DNA of 32,159 nt, from assembly GCA_030694365.1 (NCBI GenBank), contig JAUXYM010000069.1, forward strand, positions 1 to 32,159. The letters run 5' to 3'. Positions 17,177 to 27,139 of the stretch are shown here, in pieces (the first letter of the stretch is position 1; the number at the start of each line of letters is the position of its first letter). A program made the position numbers and the translations under genes. Source of the DNA: Nevskia sp. GTDB taxonomy: Bacteria; Pseudomonadota; Gammaproteobacteria; Nevskiales; Nevskiaceae. The notes under the pieces were generated by a model. The model was not told where the DNA came from. It saw only the letters and a list, made by a program, of their open reading frames with translations, and searched no databases.

Positions 17177-17215
17177 CGCGTGACCAGCCTCGCGGTTCGC
17201 GAGGCTGGTCACGCG
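17177..17215 (-). terminator. Perfect 17-bp hairpin downstream of purB
   Basis: CGCGTGACCAGCCTCGC (17177-17193) pairs perfectly with GCGAGGCTGGTCACGCG (17199-17215) across a 5-nt loop (GGTTC), only 5 nt past the purB stop. It is the strongest simple hairpin in the window. No T-run follows on the reverse strand, so it may work as a Rho-aided terminator, a 3'-end stabiliser or a barrier before the lipoprotein gene. Confidence 0.6.
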
Positions 17216-17219
17216 CCAA

Positions 17220-18991
<1,772 letters not shown>

Positions 18992-19090
18992 CATCGCTTC
19001 TTCTGTTGCCACAGGCCCAGCCGGCGATTCGCGTCGTCGGCCGTGATTCGCTACCGTCCGACACATTCTTCAGGCCGGTAGCCGGTGGTC

Positions 19091-20491
19091 ATGGCCAAAC
19101 AGCGCATCGAGCATGACAGCATGGGCGAGGTCCGGGTGCCGGCCGAGGCCCTGTGGGGCGCGCAGACCCAGCGCGCCGTCGACAACTTCCCGGTCTCGGG
19201 CTTGAAGATGCCGCGCGGTTTCATCCGCGCGCTGGGCCTGATCAAGGCCACCGCTGCCGAGGTCAATGCCGAACTCGGCCTGCTCGATGGCGCCGTCGCC
19301 CAGGCGATCGTCGCCGCCAGCCTTGAAGTCGCCGCCGGCCGCCATGACGCGCAGTTTCCGATTGACGTCTTCCAGACCGGTTCGGGCACCTCGAGCAACA
19401 TGAACGCCAACGAGGTCATCGCCCGGCTGGCGGCTTCGGTGCTCGATGTCGCCGTGCACCCGAACGATCAGGTCAACCTCGGCCAGTCCTCGAACGACAC
19501 CATTCCGACCGCGATCCACGTCGCCGCCGTCCTCGCGGTTCGCGAAGACCTGCTGCCGGCCTGCAAGCAACTGGCGAAGCAGATCGAGCGCAAGGGCAAG
19601 GCGCTGCGCGGCGTCACCAAGACCGGCCGCACCCATCTGATGGATGCGATGCCACTGCGCTTCGATCAGGAACTCGGTGCCTGGGCCAGCCAGATTCGCG
19701 ATGGCAGCGCGCGGATCAAAGCGGTGCTGCCGCGCCTGCAGCGGCTGGCGCAGGGCGGCACCGCAGTTGGCACCGGCATCAACGCCCATCCGAAGTTCGC
19801 CGCCAAGTTCGCCAAGCGGTTGGCCAAGCGCTGCGCGGTGGCCTTCGTGCCGGCACCGAACCTGTTCACGGCGATGGCCACGCAGGACACGGCGGTGGAA
19901 CTGTCCGGCCAGCTCAAGACCCTGGCGGTGAGCCTGACCAAGATCGCCAACGATCTGCGCTGGATGAACTCCGGCCCGCTCGCCGGCCTTGGCGAAATTC
20001 GCCTGCCGGCGCTGCAGCCGGGCTCCAGCATCATGCCGGGCAAGGTCAATCCGGTGATTCCCGAGGCAGTGGCGATGGTCTGCGCCAAGGTCATCGGCAA
20101 CGACACGACCATCACCATCGCCGGCCAGAGCGGCAGCTTCCAGCTCAATGTGATGCTGCCGCTGATCGCCCACGATCTGCTGCAGTCGATCAGCCTGCTG
20201 GCCAACGCGGCGCGGCTGCTCGGCGACCAGGCGATTGCTGGCTTCGAAGTCGATGAAGCGCGCATCGCTGAATCACTGTCGCGCAACCCGATCCTGGTCA
20301 CCGCGCTGAACGCGGTGATCGGCTACGAGAAAGGGGCTGCTATCGCCAAGCAGGCCTATCGCGAAAACCGGCCGCTGCTGGAGGTGGCGCTGGCGCAGAC
20401 CAGTTTGAGCGAGGCTGAACTTCGGGCGCTGCTCGATCCGGCGGCCTTGACCGAGGGCGGCATCAAAGGTGGAGTAGGGGCAGGCGGCTGA
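19091..20491 (+). CDS. fumC: Fumarate hydratase, class II
   Basis: 466 aa (E. coli FumC 467). It interconverts fumarate and malate without an iron-sulfur cluster. Visible: HDSMGEVRVPAEALWGAQTQRAV, FQTGSGTSSNMNANEV, the B-site HPNDQVNLGQSSND, KTGRTHLMDAMPLRFDQE with the catalytic His, and the signature GSSIMPGKVNP. These separate it from aspartase and adenylosuccinate lyase, although aspartase is a near relative. The ATG at 19091 is preferred to a GTG six nt earlier. The end (GGIKGGVGAGG) is Gly-rich. It diverges from purB across the long inverted repeat, so its promoter must lie in the right part of that gap (about 18992-19080) or inside the repeat. Confidence 0.94.
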   Translation: MAKQRIEHDSMGEVRVPAEALWGAQTQRAVDNFPVSGLKMPRGFIRALGLIKATAAEVNAELGLLDGAVAQAIVAASLEVAAGRHDAQFPIDVFQTGSGTSSNMNANEVIARLAASVLDVAVHPNDQVNLGQSSNDTIPTAIHVAAVLAVREDLLPACKQLAKQIERKGKALRGVTKTGRTHLMDAMPLRFDQELGAWASQIRDGSARIKAVLPRLQRLAQGGTAVGTGINAHPKFAAKFAKRLAKRCAVAFVPAPNLFTAMATQDTAVELSGQLKTLAVSLTKIANDLRWMNSGPLAGLGEIRLPALQPGSSIMPGKVNPVIPEAVAMVCAKVIGNDTTITIAGQSGSFQLNVMLPLIAHDLLQSISLLANAARLLGDQAIAGFEVDEARIAESLSRNPILVTALNAVIGYEKGAAIAKQAYRENRPLLEVALAQTSLSEAELRALLDPAALTEGGIKGGVGAGG

Positions 20492-20541
20492 GGCAAGGCT
20501 AAACTTCGCGCCCTGCCTCAAAAAAACAACCGCAGCAAACG

Positions 20542-20970
20542 ATGACCAGCGAATACATGCTGTACCGGGCGCGGCCGCAGTTCGGCACCTTCAACACCTG
20601 GCAGAACCCGCATTTCGAGCCGCTAGGCACGGTCGAGGAGCTGGCCGTGGCGATCCGCAATCTGTTCGCCACGCCGTTGCGCTGGAGCCGTTACGACGAA
20701 GGCGGCTGGGTGTTCGCCGACGGCAAGGACGATGGCCATACGGTCGACCTGATGTTCCGTGCGGCGGCCCACGGCGCAGTCGATTACCTGGTGATCCGCA
20801 AGGGTGCTGGACCGACGATCGTCAAGCTCGTCGAATGGCTGGATCTGAACTTCGTCTTCGATCCGGTTCGGAACAAGTATCTCGATCCCTATCACTGCGA
20901 TGCCGCCGGTCAGCCGCTGATCGGCAAAGGCGTTTACGAGCTGACGGCGGAGCGGCGGCTCGCAGTCTGA
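20542..20970 (+). CDS. Conserved-looking cytoplasmic protein, unknown
   Basis: 142 aa; I do not recognise a family. It reads like a folded soluble protein: many Trp/Tyr/Phe residues (YRARPQFGTFNTWQNPHFEPLG, LRWSRYDEGGWVFADGKDDGHTVDLMFR, LDLNFVFDPVRNKYLDPYHCD). There is no signal peptide or membrane helix. The N-terminal half may form a compact alpha/beta domain. It starts 50 nt after fumC at ATG 20542 and ends 6 nt before the convergent quinone oxidoreductase. There is no promoter that I can see, so read-through from fumC is possible. Codon use matches its neighbours, so this is a native gene. Confidence 0.75.
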   Translation: MTSEYMLYRARPQFGTFNTWQNPHFEPLGTVEELAVAIRNLFATPLRWSRYDEGGWVFADGKDDGHTVDLMFRAAAHGAVDYLVIRKGAGPTIVKLVEWLDLNFVFDPVRNKYLDPYHCDAAGQPLIGKGVYELTAERRLAV

Positions 20971-20976
20971 TGGCGC

Positions 20977-21951
20977 TTAAACCGTCAGCACCGTCGCGCC
21001 GCTGGTCTGCCGTGATTCCAGCGCGATCTGTGCCTGGGCGGCATCCCGTAGCGGGTAACGCTGCTTGATCTGCGGCTCGATGACGCCGCTGGCGATCGCG
21101 GCGAACAGCGCGTTGGCGGCGGCATCCAGTTCGGCGCGGGTGCTGGTGTAGTGGGCGAGGGTCGGCCGGGTGAAGAACAGCGAACCCTTTTCGGCGAGCA
21201 GCACCGGCTCGAACGGCGCGGCCTTGCCGGAGGCATTGCCGAACGATACGAACAGCCCGCGCGTTCTCAGCGAATCGAGCGAGCCGGCGAAGCTGTCCTT
21301 GCCGACCGAGTCATAGACGACATCGACGCCGCGTCCAGCGGTCAGGCGGCGCACTTCGCGGGCCACGTCCTGTTCGCGATAGAGGATCACCTCGTCGCAG
21401 CCAGCGGTTTTCGCCAGCACCGCCTTGCCCGCCGAGCCGACGGTGCCGATCACCCGCGCACCAAGCCGCTTCGCCCATGGCACCAGAGCCGAGCCGACGC
21501 CGCCAGCCGCTGCATGCACCAGCAGGGTTTCGCCGGGCTGCACGGCGTGGGTCAGGTGCAGCAGGTAGTAGGCGGTCATGCCTTTCAGCATCAGCGCGGC
21601 GGCGGCTTCATCGCTGACCGTGTCCGGCACCTTCACCAGCCGCGCGGCTGCGAAGTTGCGCAGTTCGCTGTAAGCGCCGAGCGGGCCGGTGCCATAGGCG
21701 ACGCGATCGCCGACCGCAAAGCCGCTGACCTCGGGGCCGAGCGCGATGATCACACCGGCCGCTTCCTGGCCCAGGCCATGCGGCAGCGGCGCCTTGTAGA
21801 CACCGGCGCGGAAGTAGGTATCGATGAAGTTCAGGCCGATCGCCGTATGGCGCAGCTGCACTTCACCGGGGCCGGGCGGTGGCAGCGTCTCGTCGAAGCT
21901 TTCGAGAACTTCGGGGCCACCGTGCTGGCGAATGCGGATGCTCAGGCTCAT
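20977..21951 (-). CDS. qor: NADPH:quinone oxidoreductase (zeta-crystallin-like MDR)
   Basis: 324 aa. It belongs to the medium-chain dehydrogenase family without zinc. Visible: IGLNFIDTYFRAGVYKAPLPHGLGQEAAGVI at the N-terminal domain, LMLKGMTAYYLL, the cofactor motif VHAAAGGVGSALVPWAKRLGARVIGTV, and DVVYDSVGKDSF. The zinc-ligand Cys residues are absent, as expected for quinone oxidoreductases. The start at 21951 (MSLSIRIRQHGGPEVL) matches family length; longer in-frame extensions are not family-like. It diverges from dsbB with a 184-nt gap. It probably reduces quinones or other alpha,beta-unsaturated carbonyls by NADPH; the physiological substrate is unknown. Confidence 0.93.
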   Translation of the reverse strand: MSLSIRIRQHGGPEVLESFDETLPPPGPGEVQLRHTAIGLNFIDTYFRAGVYKAPLPHGLGQEAAGVIIALGPEVSGFAVGDRVAYGTGPLGAYSELRNFAAARLVKVPDTVSDEAAAALMLKGMTAYYLLHLTHAVQPGETLLVHAAAGGVGSALVPWAKRLGARVIGTVGSAGKAVLAKTAGCDEVILYREQDVAREVRRLTAGRGVDVVYDSVGKDSFAGSLDSLRTRGLFVSFGNASGKAAPFEPVLLAEKGSLFFTRPTLAHYTSTRAELDAAANALFAAIASGVIEPQIKQRYPLRDAAQAQIALESRQTSGATVLTV

Positions 21952-22135
21952 CGGGCTAGAATGGGTCTCAAGTGAAGCCGCAGTGTAATGGCGTCGCGGC
22001 AAGCTTCGATCAGGTTCGAGCGGTTCCAGCTGCATCGGACGCCGAACCTGCAGAAGCCGTTGCGGCCGCGCTGGCTCCGAACCCATGAGTCTGGCTGCGG
22101 TCTCACTCCCGCCATTTCCCCCGATCTGGAATCCG

Positions 22136-22645
22136 ATGACCCGTTTCAGTTTTCGCCGTCTGAGCTTTGTGGGTTTCCTGCTCTGCGTTTCCGGCCTGGC
22201 TTTCGCCCTGGTGCTGCAGCACGGTTTCGGGCTGGAGCCTTGCCCGATGTGCATCTTCCAGCGCGTCGCCATGGCCGCTGCCGGCCTCTGCTTCCTCGGT
22301 GCCGCGCTTCATGCACCGACCGCTGGCGGCCGCCGCGTCTGGTCGATACTGGCGCTGCTCGGTGCCTTGGTCGGCGCTGGCATCGCCGCCCGTCACGTCT
22401 GGCTGCAGGGTTTGCCGCCCGGTGAAGCCCCGGCCTGTGGCCCGACCCTGGATTACCTGCTCGGCATGCTGCCGGTCGCCGAAGTCGTGCAGATGGTGCT
22501 GAAGGGCGACGGCAACTGCGCGAAGATTGATGCCGCGTTCCTCGGCATCAGCCTGCCGGGCTGGACCCTGGTCGCCTTCATCGGCTTGAGCCTGTACGCG
22601 CTGCTGCTGCCAAGCCTGGCGCGCCGCCATTCGATCTTCGCCTGA
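22136..22645 (+). CDS. dsbB: Disulfide bond formation protein B
   Basis: 169 aa. An inner-membrane protein that re-oxidises DsbA and passes electrons to quinone. Four transmembrane helices are visible (about 10-28, 40-57, 66-85, 143-162). The first Cys pair is CPMC after LEP (about 37-40) and the second pair is C102 and C130 in the periplasmic loop (PACGPTLDY ... GNCAKID). The quinone-binding Arg follows the CxxC as IFQR. Start at ATG 22136 (MTRFSFRRL) gives a normal N-in topology; an earlier in-frame ATG at 22085 adds a Pro-rich stretch and is less likely. rraA follows after 36 nt and may be co-transcribed. Confidence 0.95.
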   Translation: MTRFSFRRLSFVGFLLCVSGLAFALVLQHGFGLEPCPMCIFQRVAMAAAGLCFLGAALHAPTAGGRRVWSILALLGALVGAGIAARHVWLQGLPPGEAPACGPTLDYLLGMLPVAEVVQMVLKGDGNCAKIDAAFLGISLPGWTLVAFIGLSLYALLLPSLARRHSIFA

Positions 22646-22681
22646 CCCTCTTCCGCTATTTTCGAACCGAGCTGAATGCCC

Positions 22682-23185
22682 ATGTCCAAGACCCAGAATC
22701 AGATGATCGCCACCACCGACGTTTCCGACGCCCATCCCGACGCCCAGGTGGCCGAGCCGGTGTTCGCCGATTTCGGCGGCAAGCTCGACTTCCACGGCCC
22801 GATCAAGACCTTGAAAGTGTTCGAGGACAACGCCCAGGTGCGCGCCGTGCTCGAAACGCCGGGCAAGGGCCGGGTGCTGGTGGTCGACGGTGGTGGTTCG
22901 CCGCGCTGCGCGCTGGTCGGCGGCAACCTCGGCGTGCTCGGCGTCAAGAACGGCTGGGTCGGCATCGTCGTCTACGGCTACATCCGCGATTCGGTCGAAA
23001 TCTCCGACCAGGACATCGGCATCAAGGCCATCGGCACCCATCCGCGCAAGAGCGAGAAGGGCTTGCATTCGGCGGTCGAAGACAAGGTTCTGGAATTCGC
23101 TGGCGTCCGTTTCAAGCCGGGTGCCTACCTGTATGCCGATGCTGATGGCATCGTCGTCACCGATCAGCCGGTGCACAACCGCTGA
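22682..23185 (+). CDS. rraA: RraA-family protein (RNase E regulator / HMG aldolase-like)
   Basis: 167 aa. RraA binds RNase E and inhibits it; close relatives are 4-hydroxy-4-methyl-2-oxoglutarate aldolases. Visible: TTDVSDAHPDAQVAEPVFADFGG at the N-terminus, VLVVDGGGSPRCALVGGNLGVLGVKNGWVGIVVYGYIRDSVEI, and GAYLYADADGIVVTDQPV. The GYIRD arginine and Asp needed for divalent-metal aldolase chemistry are present, so an aldolase role is not excluded. The family length (about 160) is met. Starts 22676, 22682 and 22703 are all possible; none has a strong ribosome site. It lies 36 nt after dsbB. Confidence 0.9.
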   Translation: MSKTQNQMIATTDVSDAHPDAQVAEPVFADFGGKLDFHGPIKTLKVFEDNAQVRAVLETPGKGRVLVVDGGGSPRCALVGGNLGVLGVKNGWVGIVVYGYIRDSVEISDQDIGIKAIGTHPRKSEKGLHSAVEDKVLEFAGVRFKPGAYLYADADGIVVTDQPVHNR

Positions 23186-23295
23186 GCACGACATGAGGCT
23201 CCGTCCGGCCGGCTTCCGTCGGCTGACAGCAACACGCGGCGGCACGCTGCGTGCAGCCCTTCGTCCTTACCTGAAAACCGGAACGCCTATCCGCT

Positions 23296-24330
23296 GTGCG
23301 TGATTTCCGCATCTCCTTTTTAGTCACCGCGATCTGCCTGATCGCCGCTGGCGTCTGGGGCCATCAGACCGAACTCGGGCTGGCCTCGGCGCTGTGGCTG
23401 ACCTTCGTGCTGGCAGTGCTGGAAGTGTCGCTGTCGTTCGACAACGCCGTGGTCAACGCCGGCGTGCTGAAGGACATGAACGAATACTGGCGGCGGCTGT
23501 TCCTGACCGTCGGCATCCTGATCGCCGTGTTCGGCATGCGCCTGGTGTTTCCGATCGTCATCGTCTCGGTGGCCACCGGCCTCGGCACCTGGCCGGTCGT
23601 CGACATGGCCCTGAACCGGCCGGACGAATACAGCGCCGTGCTCAGCAATGCCTATCCGGCGATCGCGGCGTTCGGCGGCATGTTCCTGCTGCTGGTGTTC
23701 CTGAACTTCCTGTTCAACGACAAGCGCCAATTGCACTGGCTGGGCAGCAGCGAACGCTGGCTGGCCAGCCTCGGCCGCATCGAAAGCGTGGCGGTGCTGG
23801 TGTCGCTGATCACCCTGTTTGGCACCCGCTGGTTCCTGCCCGATGTCGTCGAGGACGACGTGTTGGTGGCCGGGCTGGCTGGCGTGATCCTGTACATCGC
23901 CGTCGACGCCCTCGGCAGCCTGTTCGGCGAGTCGGGTGCCACCGTCGCCAACGGCGTCAAGCGCAGCGGCTTCGCGGCGTTCATGTATCTGGAAGTGCTG
24001 GACGCTTCGTTCTCCTTCGATGGCGTCATCGGCGCCTTCGCGATCACCCGCGACGTGGTCATCATCATGCTCGGCCTCGCCATCGGCGCGATGTTCGTCC
24101 GTTCGATGACGGTTTATCTGGTCAACAAGGGCACGCTTGACGAGTACGTGTTCCTCGAACATGGCGCGCATTATGCGATCGGCATGCTGGCGGTGATCAT
24201 GATCGCCGGCACCGTCGTCCATGTGCCGGAAGTGCTCACCGGGCTGCTCGGTATCGCCTTCATCGGGGCATCGGTTTGGAGTTCGATTCGCTACAACAAG
24301 CGTCAAAGTTCTCGGGCTTCTCAGCCGTAA
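23296..24330 (+). CDS. DUF475 / TerC-like integral membrane protein
   Basis: 344 aa with about nine hydrophobic segments. The hallmark acidic residues of the TerC superfamily lie in membrane helices: LEVSLSFDNAVVNAG (about 46-60) and, in the second half, YLEVLDASFSFDGVIGAF (about 234-251). These look like duplicated halves of one helix pair. TerC proteins are linked to tellurite resistance and to Mn2+ export that protects secreted enzymes; DUF475 members are untested. Start is GTG 23296, 110 nt after rraA. The gap holds GCACGC-T-GCGTGC, a small palindrome, but no clear promoter. Confidence 0.9.
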   Translation: MRDFRISFLVTAICLIAAGVWGHQTELGLASALWLTFVLAVLEVSLSFDNAVVNAGVLKDMNEYWRRLFLTVGILIAVFGMRLVFPIVIVSVATGLGTWPVVDMALNRPDEYSAVLSNAYPAIAAFGGMFLLLVFLNFLFNDKRQLHWLGSSERWLASLGRIESVAVLVSLITLFGTRWFLPDVVEDDVLVAGLAGVILYIAVDALGSLFGESGATVANGVKRSGFAAFMYLEVLDASFSFDGVIGAFAITRDVVIIMLGLAIGAMFVRSMTVYLVNKGTLDEYVFLEHGAHYAIGMLAVIMIAGTVVHVPEVLTGLLGIAFIGASVWSSIRYNKRQSSRASQP

Positions 24331-24342
24331 GAGAAATTGCCT

Positions 24343-24381
24343 GGCGTCGCATGGCAGTGGGCTGCCAGATGGCGTGACGCC
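24343..24381 (+). terminator. Two-tier hairpin after the DUF475 gene
   Basis: Outer stem GGCGTC/GACGCC (24343-24348 / 24376-24381) encloses TGGCAG-TGGG-CTGCCA (24352-24367). It begins 12 nt after the stop codon. There is no T-run, so the terminator role is inferred only from position. Confidence 0.35.
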
Positions 24382-24417
24382 GGGGCGCTGGATGCGCGAG
24401 GATAAGGTGCAGGCGGG

Positions 24418-24433
24418 TAGATTCTGGAATCTA
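24418..24433 (+). promoter_or_regulatory. 16-nt dyad overlapping start of the small unknown gene
   Basis: TAGATTC-TG-GAATCTA is a perfect 7-bp dyad directly before ATG 24439 and overlapping the alternative ATG at 24433. It could be an operator or a short translational hairpin. GGAA of the right arm is the only ribosome-site candidate for ATG 24439 (9-nt spacing). Confidence 0.35.
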
Positions 24434-24438
24434 TGGTC

Positions 24439-24714
24439 ATGAAGCAGCTTGCGATAACCCTCAAACCCGACGTGCCCTGCGACCTTGGCGCGCGCCTGAC
24501 CTTGCTGGTCACCGAACTGGCGGACAAGTGGCTGGCACCGGATCGCAGCCCGCTGACCCAAGCGTCCATCCTGCTGATTACCCGTCACCGCTCGGTTCTG
24601 ATCGTGCTGACCTCGCATGATCCGTTGGCGTCGTGGCGGCAGTATGAGTTCTGGTATCTGGGCGCGCGGCCGTCGGAAGTGAGGTTGTCGATTCGGCGGA
24701 AACAGGATTGTTGA
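24439..24714 (+). CDS. Small protein of unknown function
   Basis: 91 aa; not recognised. It reads as a small soluble alpha/beta protein (MKQLAITLKPDVPCDLGARL, ASILLITRHRSVLIVLTSHD, YEFWYLGARPSEVRLSIRR) with no signal peptide or membrane helix. The start at 24439 keeps the dyad before it free; 24433 would add two residues. It follows the DUF475 gene by 108 nt and faces the DoxX-like gene. The product looks like a real folded protein by its alternation of hydrophobic and charged residues, but the support is moderate. Confidence 0.55.
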   Translation: MKQLAITLKPDVPCDLGARLTLLVTELADKWLAPDRSPLTQASILLITRHRSVLIVLTSHDPLASWRQYEFWYLGARPSEVRLSIRRKQDC

Positions 24715-24830
24715 GGGCTGCGTTGGCTGGGAGGCCTGGCTTGATCCGCCTGCGGTTTCTTTTGTTGACGTCGGTGCACTATTCCGCGCTTTTGCAGGGA
24801 TAATTTTCTTCAAACACTGATTCAAAAATT

Positions 24831-25322
24831 CTAGGCCGGCATCATCGGCCGGCGAATGCCGATCAGCCCTAGCAACTGGTCGCGACGCAGGAAGGCAATC
24901 AGCGCACAGCACAGCCAGACCAGGCAGGCCATCGCGAACAACTGGCCGCCATCGAAGCTGCCATCGGCATTGCGCACCGACACGCCGAGCGGCGTGAACA
25001 GATGGAACATGATCGCGCCGCTGATCACGCCCAGACCGAGCAGCGCACCGAGGCCCTGGATGCGCGGGCGGGCAGCCAAGGTGCCGAACAGGATCAGGCT
25101 CGATGCGACCAGTTCGGCGGAGCCGACGACATAGGCGCTGAACAAACCGCCCGGCGCGAACAGGCCGGGGAAGCCGAGGCTGGCCGCCCAGGGATCGAGC
25201 TTCTCCTCGAAGATGTAGATGGTTTCGACGTTGCGGGTGAATTTGTAGAACAGCGATTGCACGAACATGAAACAGACGAACAGCGCCGGCAGCTTGATGG
25301 CGTGTTTCCGGATGAAGTCCAT
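24831..25322 (-). CDS. DoxX-like integral membrane protein
   Basis: 163 aa with four transmembrane helices (about 10-28, 62-82, 88-108, 126-146). FMFVQSLFYKFTRNVETIYIFEEKLDPW near the N-terminus and GSAELVASSLILFG and GVISGAIMFHLFTPLGV are typical of DoxX-like proteins, whose members often take part in oxidative-stress or redox-linked membrane complexes; the exact role here is unknown. AGGAG seven nt before the ATG supports the start. A 40-nt element 111 nt upstream is shared with the YHS gene pair, which suggests common control. It is followed downstream by the convergent small unknown gene. Confidence 0.85.
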   Translation of the reverse strand: MDFIRKHAIKLPALFVCFMFVQSLFYKFTRNVETIYIFEEKLDPWAASLGFPGLFAPGGLFSAYVVGSAELVASSLILFGTLAARPRIQGLGALLGLGVISGAIMFHLFTPLGVSVRNADGSFDGGQLFAMACLVWLCCALIAFLRRDQLLGLIGIRRPMMPA

Positions 25323-25393
25323 GAGCTTGCTCCTGTGGCACCGGTGGCCCCTGTGGGCCGGAGCCTGCAGCTTGCGCGTCGGCGACGGCCGCA

Positions 25394-25433
25394 GCCAGTG
25401 GTCTGCGTACAGGCTTTGCTACCGATCGTTCAT
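25394..25433 (-). promoter_or_regulatory. Shared 40-nt element, copy 1 (upstream of DoxX-like gene)
   Basis: On the reverse strand it begins ATGAACGATCGGTAGCAAA, identical over 19 nt with the copy at 28884-28923, and ends ACTGGC in both. The two copies agree at 33 of 40 positions without gaps. Its first base is 111 nt from the DoxX-like start codon. It is too short to encode a protein (MNDR then stop). A promoter or operator for a common regulator fits best. Confidence 0.6.
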
Positions 25434-25470
25434 CGTCGCCATGCGGCCGGCAGCCCGGCTTGCAGGCCGC

Positions 25471-26577
25471 TCAGAACCAGCGTTCGCCGCGCTTCATGTC
25501 GGCCCGCCACAGCTTCAGCAGGTCGATGAAGCTGATCGTCGGCTCGCCCGCTGCGGCATTGGCTTCGCCGATCTCGATCGCCAGCTTCCACTGGGCGATC
25601 ATCGCGCGCCACGCGGTCAGCAGCGGCGTGCCCGGATGGTAGATGTGAGCCGATTCGGCGGTGACGCCGTTCATCTCCATCACCTTGATGCCGCGCCCGT
25701 TGCGCAGCGCTTCGTCATCCGGGCAGCGCAGGTCGATACGGCCGAAGTGATAGCCGGGCACGGCGTCGACGATCGCGGTCATCGCCAGCCGCAGCGGCTC
25801 GGTTTTCAGTGCATGGCCGTCGAGAAACAGCGAGCCTCGGCAATGGGCGCCGATCTCGACCAGCGGCACCACTTCCCCATCGGCCGGAACGTCATCGAGC
25901 CTGCCGGCGAAACGCTGGAACAGGCCCGCGGCGATCAGCCGGGCACGCGAGTCATCGAGGATCAGCTCGCCGAGCGAGTGGCGGCCGTCGCCGGTGACGG
26001 TCGGGAAGCACTTGTTGACGATCGACAGCAGTTCGACTCTCGCGGTCTTCGGATCGCGGTAGACGAATACGCCGAACTCGGCACCGCTGATATGCCGCTG
26101 GGCGACCACATCATCCAGCGCCGCAGCAAGATAGTCCGCCCCCTGCGCTTCGCTGCGGATCACGGCAACCCCGCGACCGCGCTGGCCGATATCCGGCTTC
26201 AGCACCAGCGGATAACCCGGCCCCGCCGCGACGAAACGGCGCAGCGCTTCGAGGCGTTCGGCGTGCGACAGGGCCACCGGCAGCATGGTGAACTCGGCGA
26301 CGTAGTCCGGTGCCTTGGCCTGCAGCGGCTGAAGCGCGTCCTGCTTGGTCTCGCCGACGATGCCGCTGGCCTTCAGGCAGGGATTGGCGGCGGTCACCGC
26401 CATGAACGGCGTGGCCCGTGCCGAGCGGGCAAAAATGTAGACGACGATCGGCGGATAGAACGCCCAGGACGGCCAGAATTCCCAGCGCGCGAGCCGCGAC
26501 AGCTGGATGCCGAGCCGATCACGCCAGGTGGTCTGGAAGCGCGCCGTGGCCACCGGTTCGGCCGCCGGACTGTTCAT
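25471..26577 (-). CDS. ATP-grasp family ligase-like protein
   Basis: 368 aa. The enzyme class joins a carboxylate to an amine, thiol or other nucleophile through acyl phosphate. A hydrophobic stretch (about 32-50, WEFWPSWAFYPPIVVYIFA) lies near the N-terminus and might contact membrane. ATP-grasp features: LVLKPDIGQRGRGVAVIR (ATP-binding Lys and Gly loop, about 150-167), GAEFGVFVYRDP, and the metal-binding Glu-x-Asn in IKVMEMNGV (about 302). No D-Ala-D-Ala ligase or glutathione synthase signature fits well, so the substrate is unknown. It is the last gene of a leftward unit after the membrane and DinB-like genes (46-nt gap). Confidence 0.85.
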   Translation of the reverse strand: MNSPAAEPVATARFQTTWRDRLGIQLSRLARWEFWPSWAFYPPIVVYIFARSARATPFMAVTAANPCLKASGIVGETKQDALQPLQAKAPDYVAEFTMLPVALSHAERLEALRRFVAAGPGYPLVLKPDIGQRGRGVAVIRSEAQGADYLAAALDDVVAQRHISGAEFGVFVYRDPKTARVELLSIVNKCFPTVTGDGRHSLGELILDDSRARLIAAGLFQRFAGRLDDVPADGEVVPLVEIGAHCRGSLFLDGHALKTEPLRLAMTAIVDAVPGYHFGRIDLRCPDDEALRNGRGIKVMEMNGVTAESAHIYHPGTPLLTAWRAMIAQWKLAIEIGEANAAAGEPTISFIDLLKLWRADMKRGERWF

Positions 26578-26623
26578 GGTGGCCGGTCGCCGAAGCCGAT
26601 CAAGCCGCCCATCAGACCCATGG

Positions 26624-27139
26624 TCAAGCCTGGTGCTCGCGCTCGTAGCGGAGCGTCGCGGCCGCCTTGCCGACGCTTTCGGGCAGGGTCAGGCCCTGCG
26701 GCTTCAGCACCAGACGCAGCAGCGCGTAGTGGTGAACGGCATGACCGGCGACGAACAGCAGTTCGCGCAGCGGGGTTGATCCGCTGACGAAGCGGTCAGC
26801 GCCGGCCACGCCGCCATCGAAAGCCACGGCGATGGTTTCCGGCCACGGGCGATCGAGCCGCGCCGTCAGGCCTTCGGCCAGACGTTCACAACGGGCCTTG
26901 GCGATGCCCGGGTCACGCTCGACGCTGCGGTCCCGGCTGCGGTTGTCGTAGTCGACGACGCCTTGATCGATGCCGGTCAGCAGGGCTTCGTAGTGCTCGA
27001 TGATGTGGCGCAGATGCGGGCCGATCTGCTCATCGAAGCGCAGGCCCGCGCGTTCGGAAATTTTGGCGATGCCAGCGCCCTGGCGGAGCATGTCGATCGC
27101 ATAGGAAACGGCGCGGCCAAGCGGGTCACGCGCGTGCAT
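26624..27139 (-). CDS. DinB-like metal-dependent hydrolase-fold protein
   Basis: 171 aa, a four-helix bundle protein. Three His match the DinB/YfiT metal triad: one in PHLRHIIEHYEALL (about 42-55) and two in FVAGHAVHHYALLRLVL (about 129-145). DinB-type proteins act as thiol transferases or hydrolases with bacillithiol, mycothiol or glutathione; members in gammaproteobacteria are untested. ATG 27139 has an excellent GGAGGT site 4 nt upstream, inside the 3' end of the membrane-protein gene, which it overlaps by 14 nt. Confidence 0.8.
   Translation of the reverse strand: MHARDPLGRAVSYAIDMLRQGAGIAKISERAGLRFDEQIGPHLRHIIEHYEALLTGIDQGVVDYDNRSRDRSVERDPGIAKARCERLAEGLTARLDRPWPETIAVAFDGGVAGADRFVSGSTPLRELLFVAGHAVHHYALLRLVLKPQGLTLPESVGKAAATLRYEREHQA

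Noticed and set aside
20490-20527. GAGGCA/TGCCTC hairpin followed by seven A's after fumC
   Set aside because: On the forward strand an A-run follows rather than a T-run, and on the reverse strand the T-run comes before the stem; the stem is only 6 bp. Not a terminator.
23320-25341. Reverse-strand open frame of about 673 codons across the DUF475 gene
   Set aside because: It spans antisense DUF475 sequence, intergenic DNA and the DoxX-like gene in another frame; no domain is recognisable.
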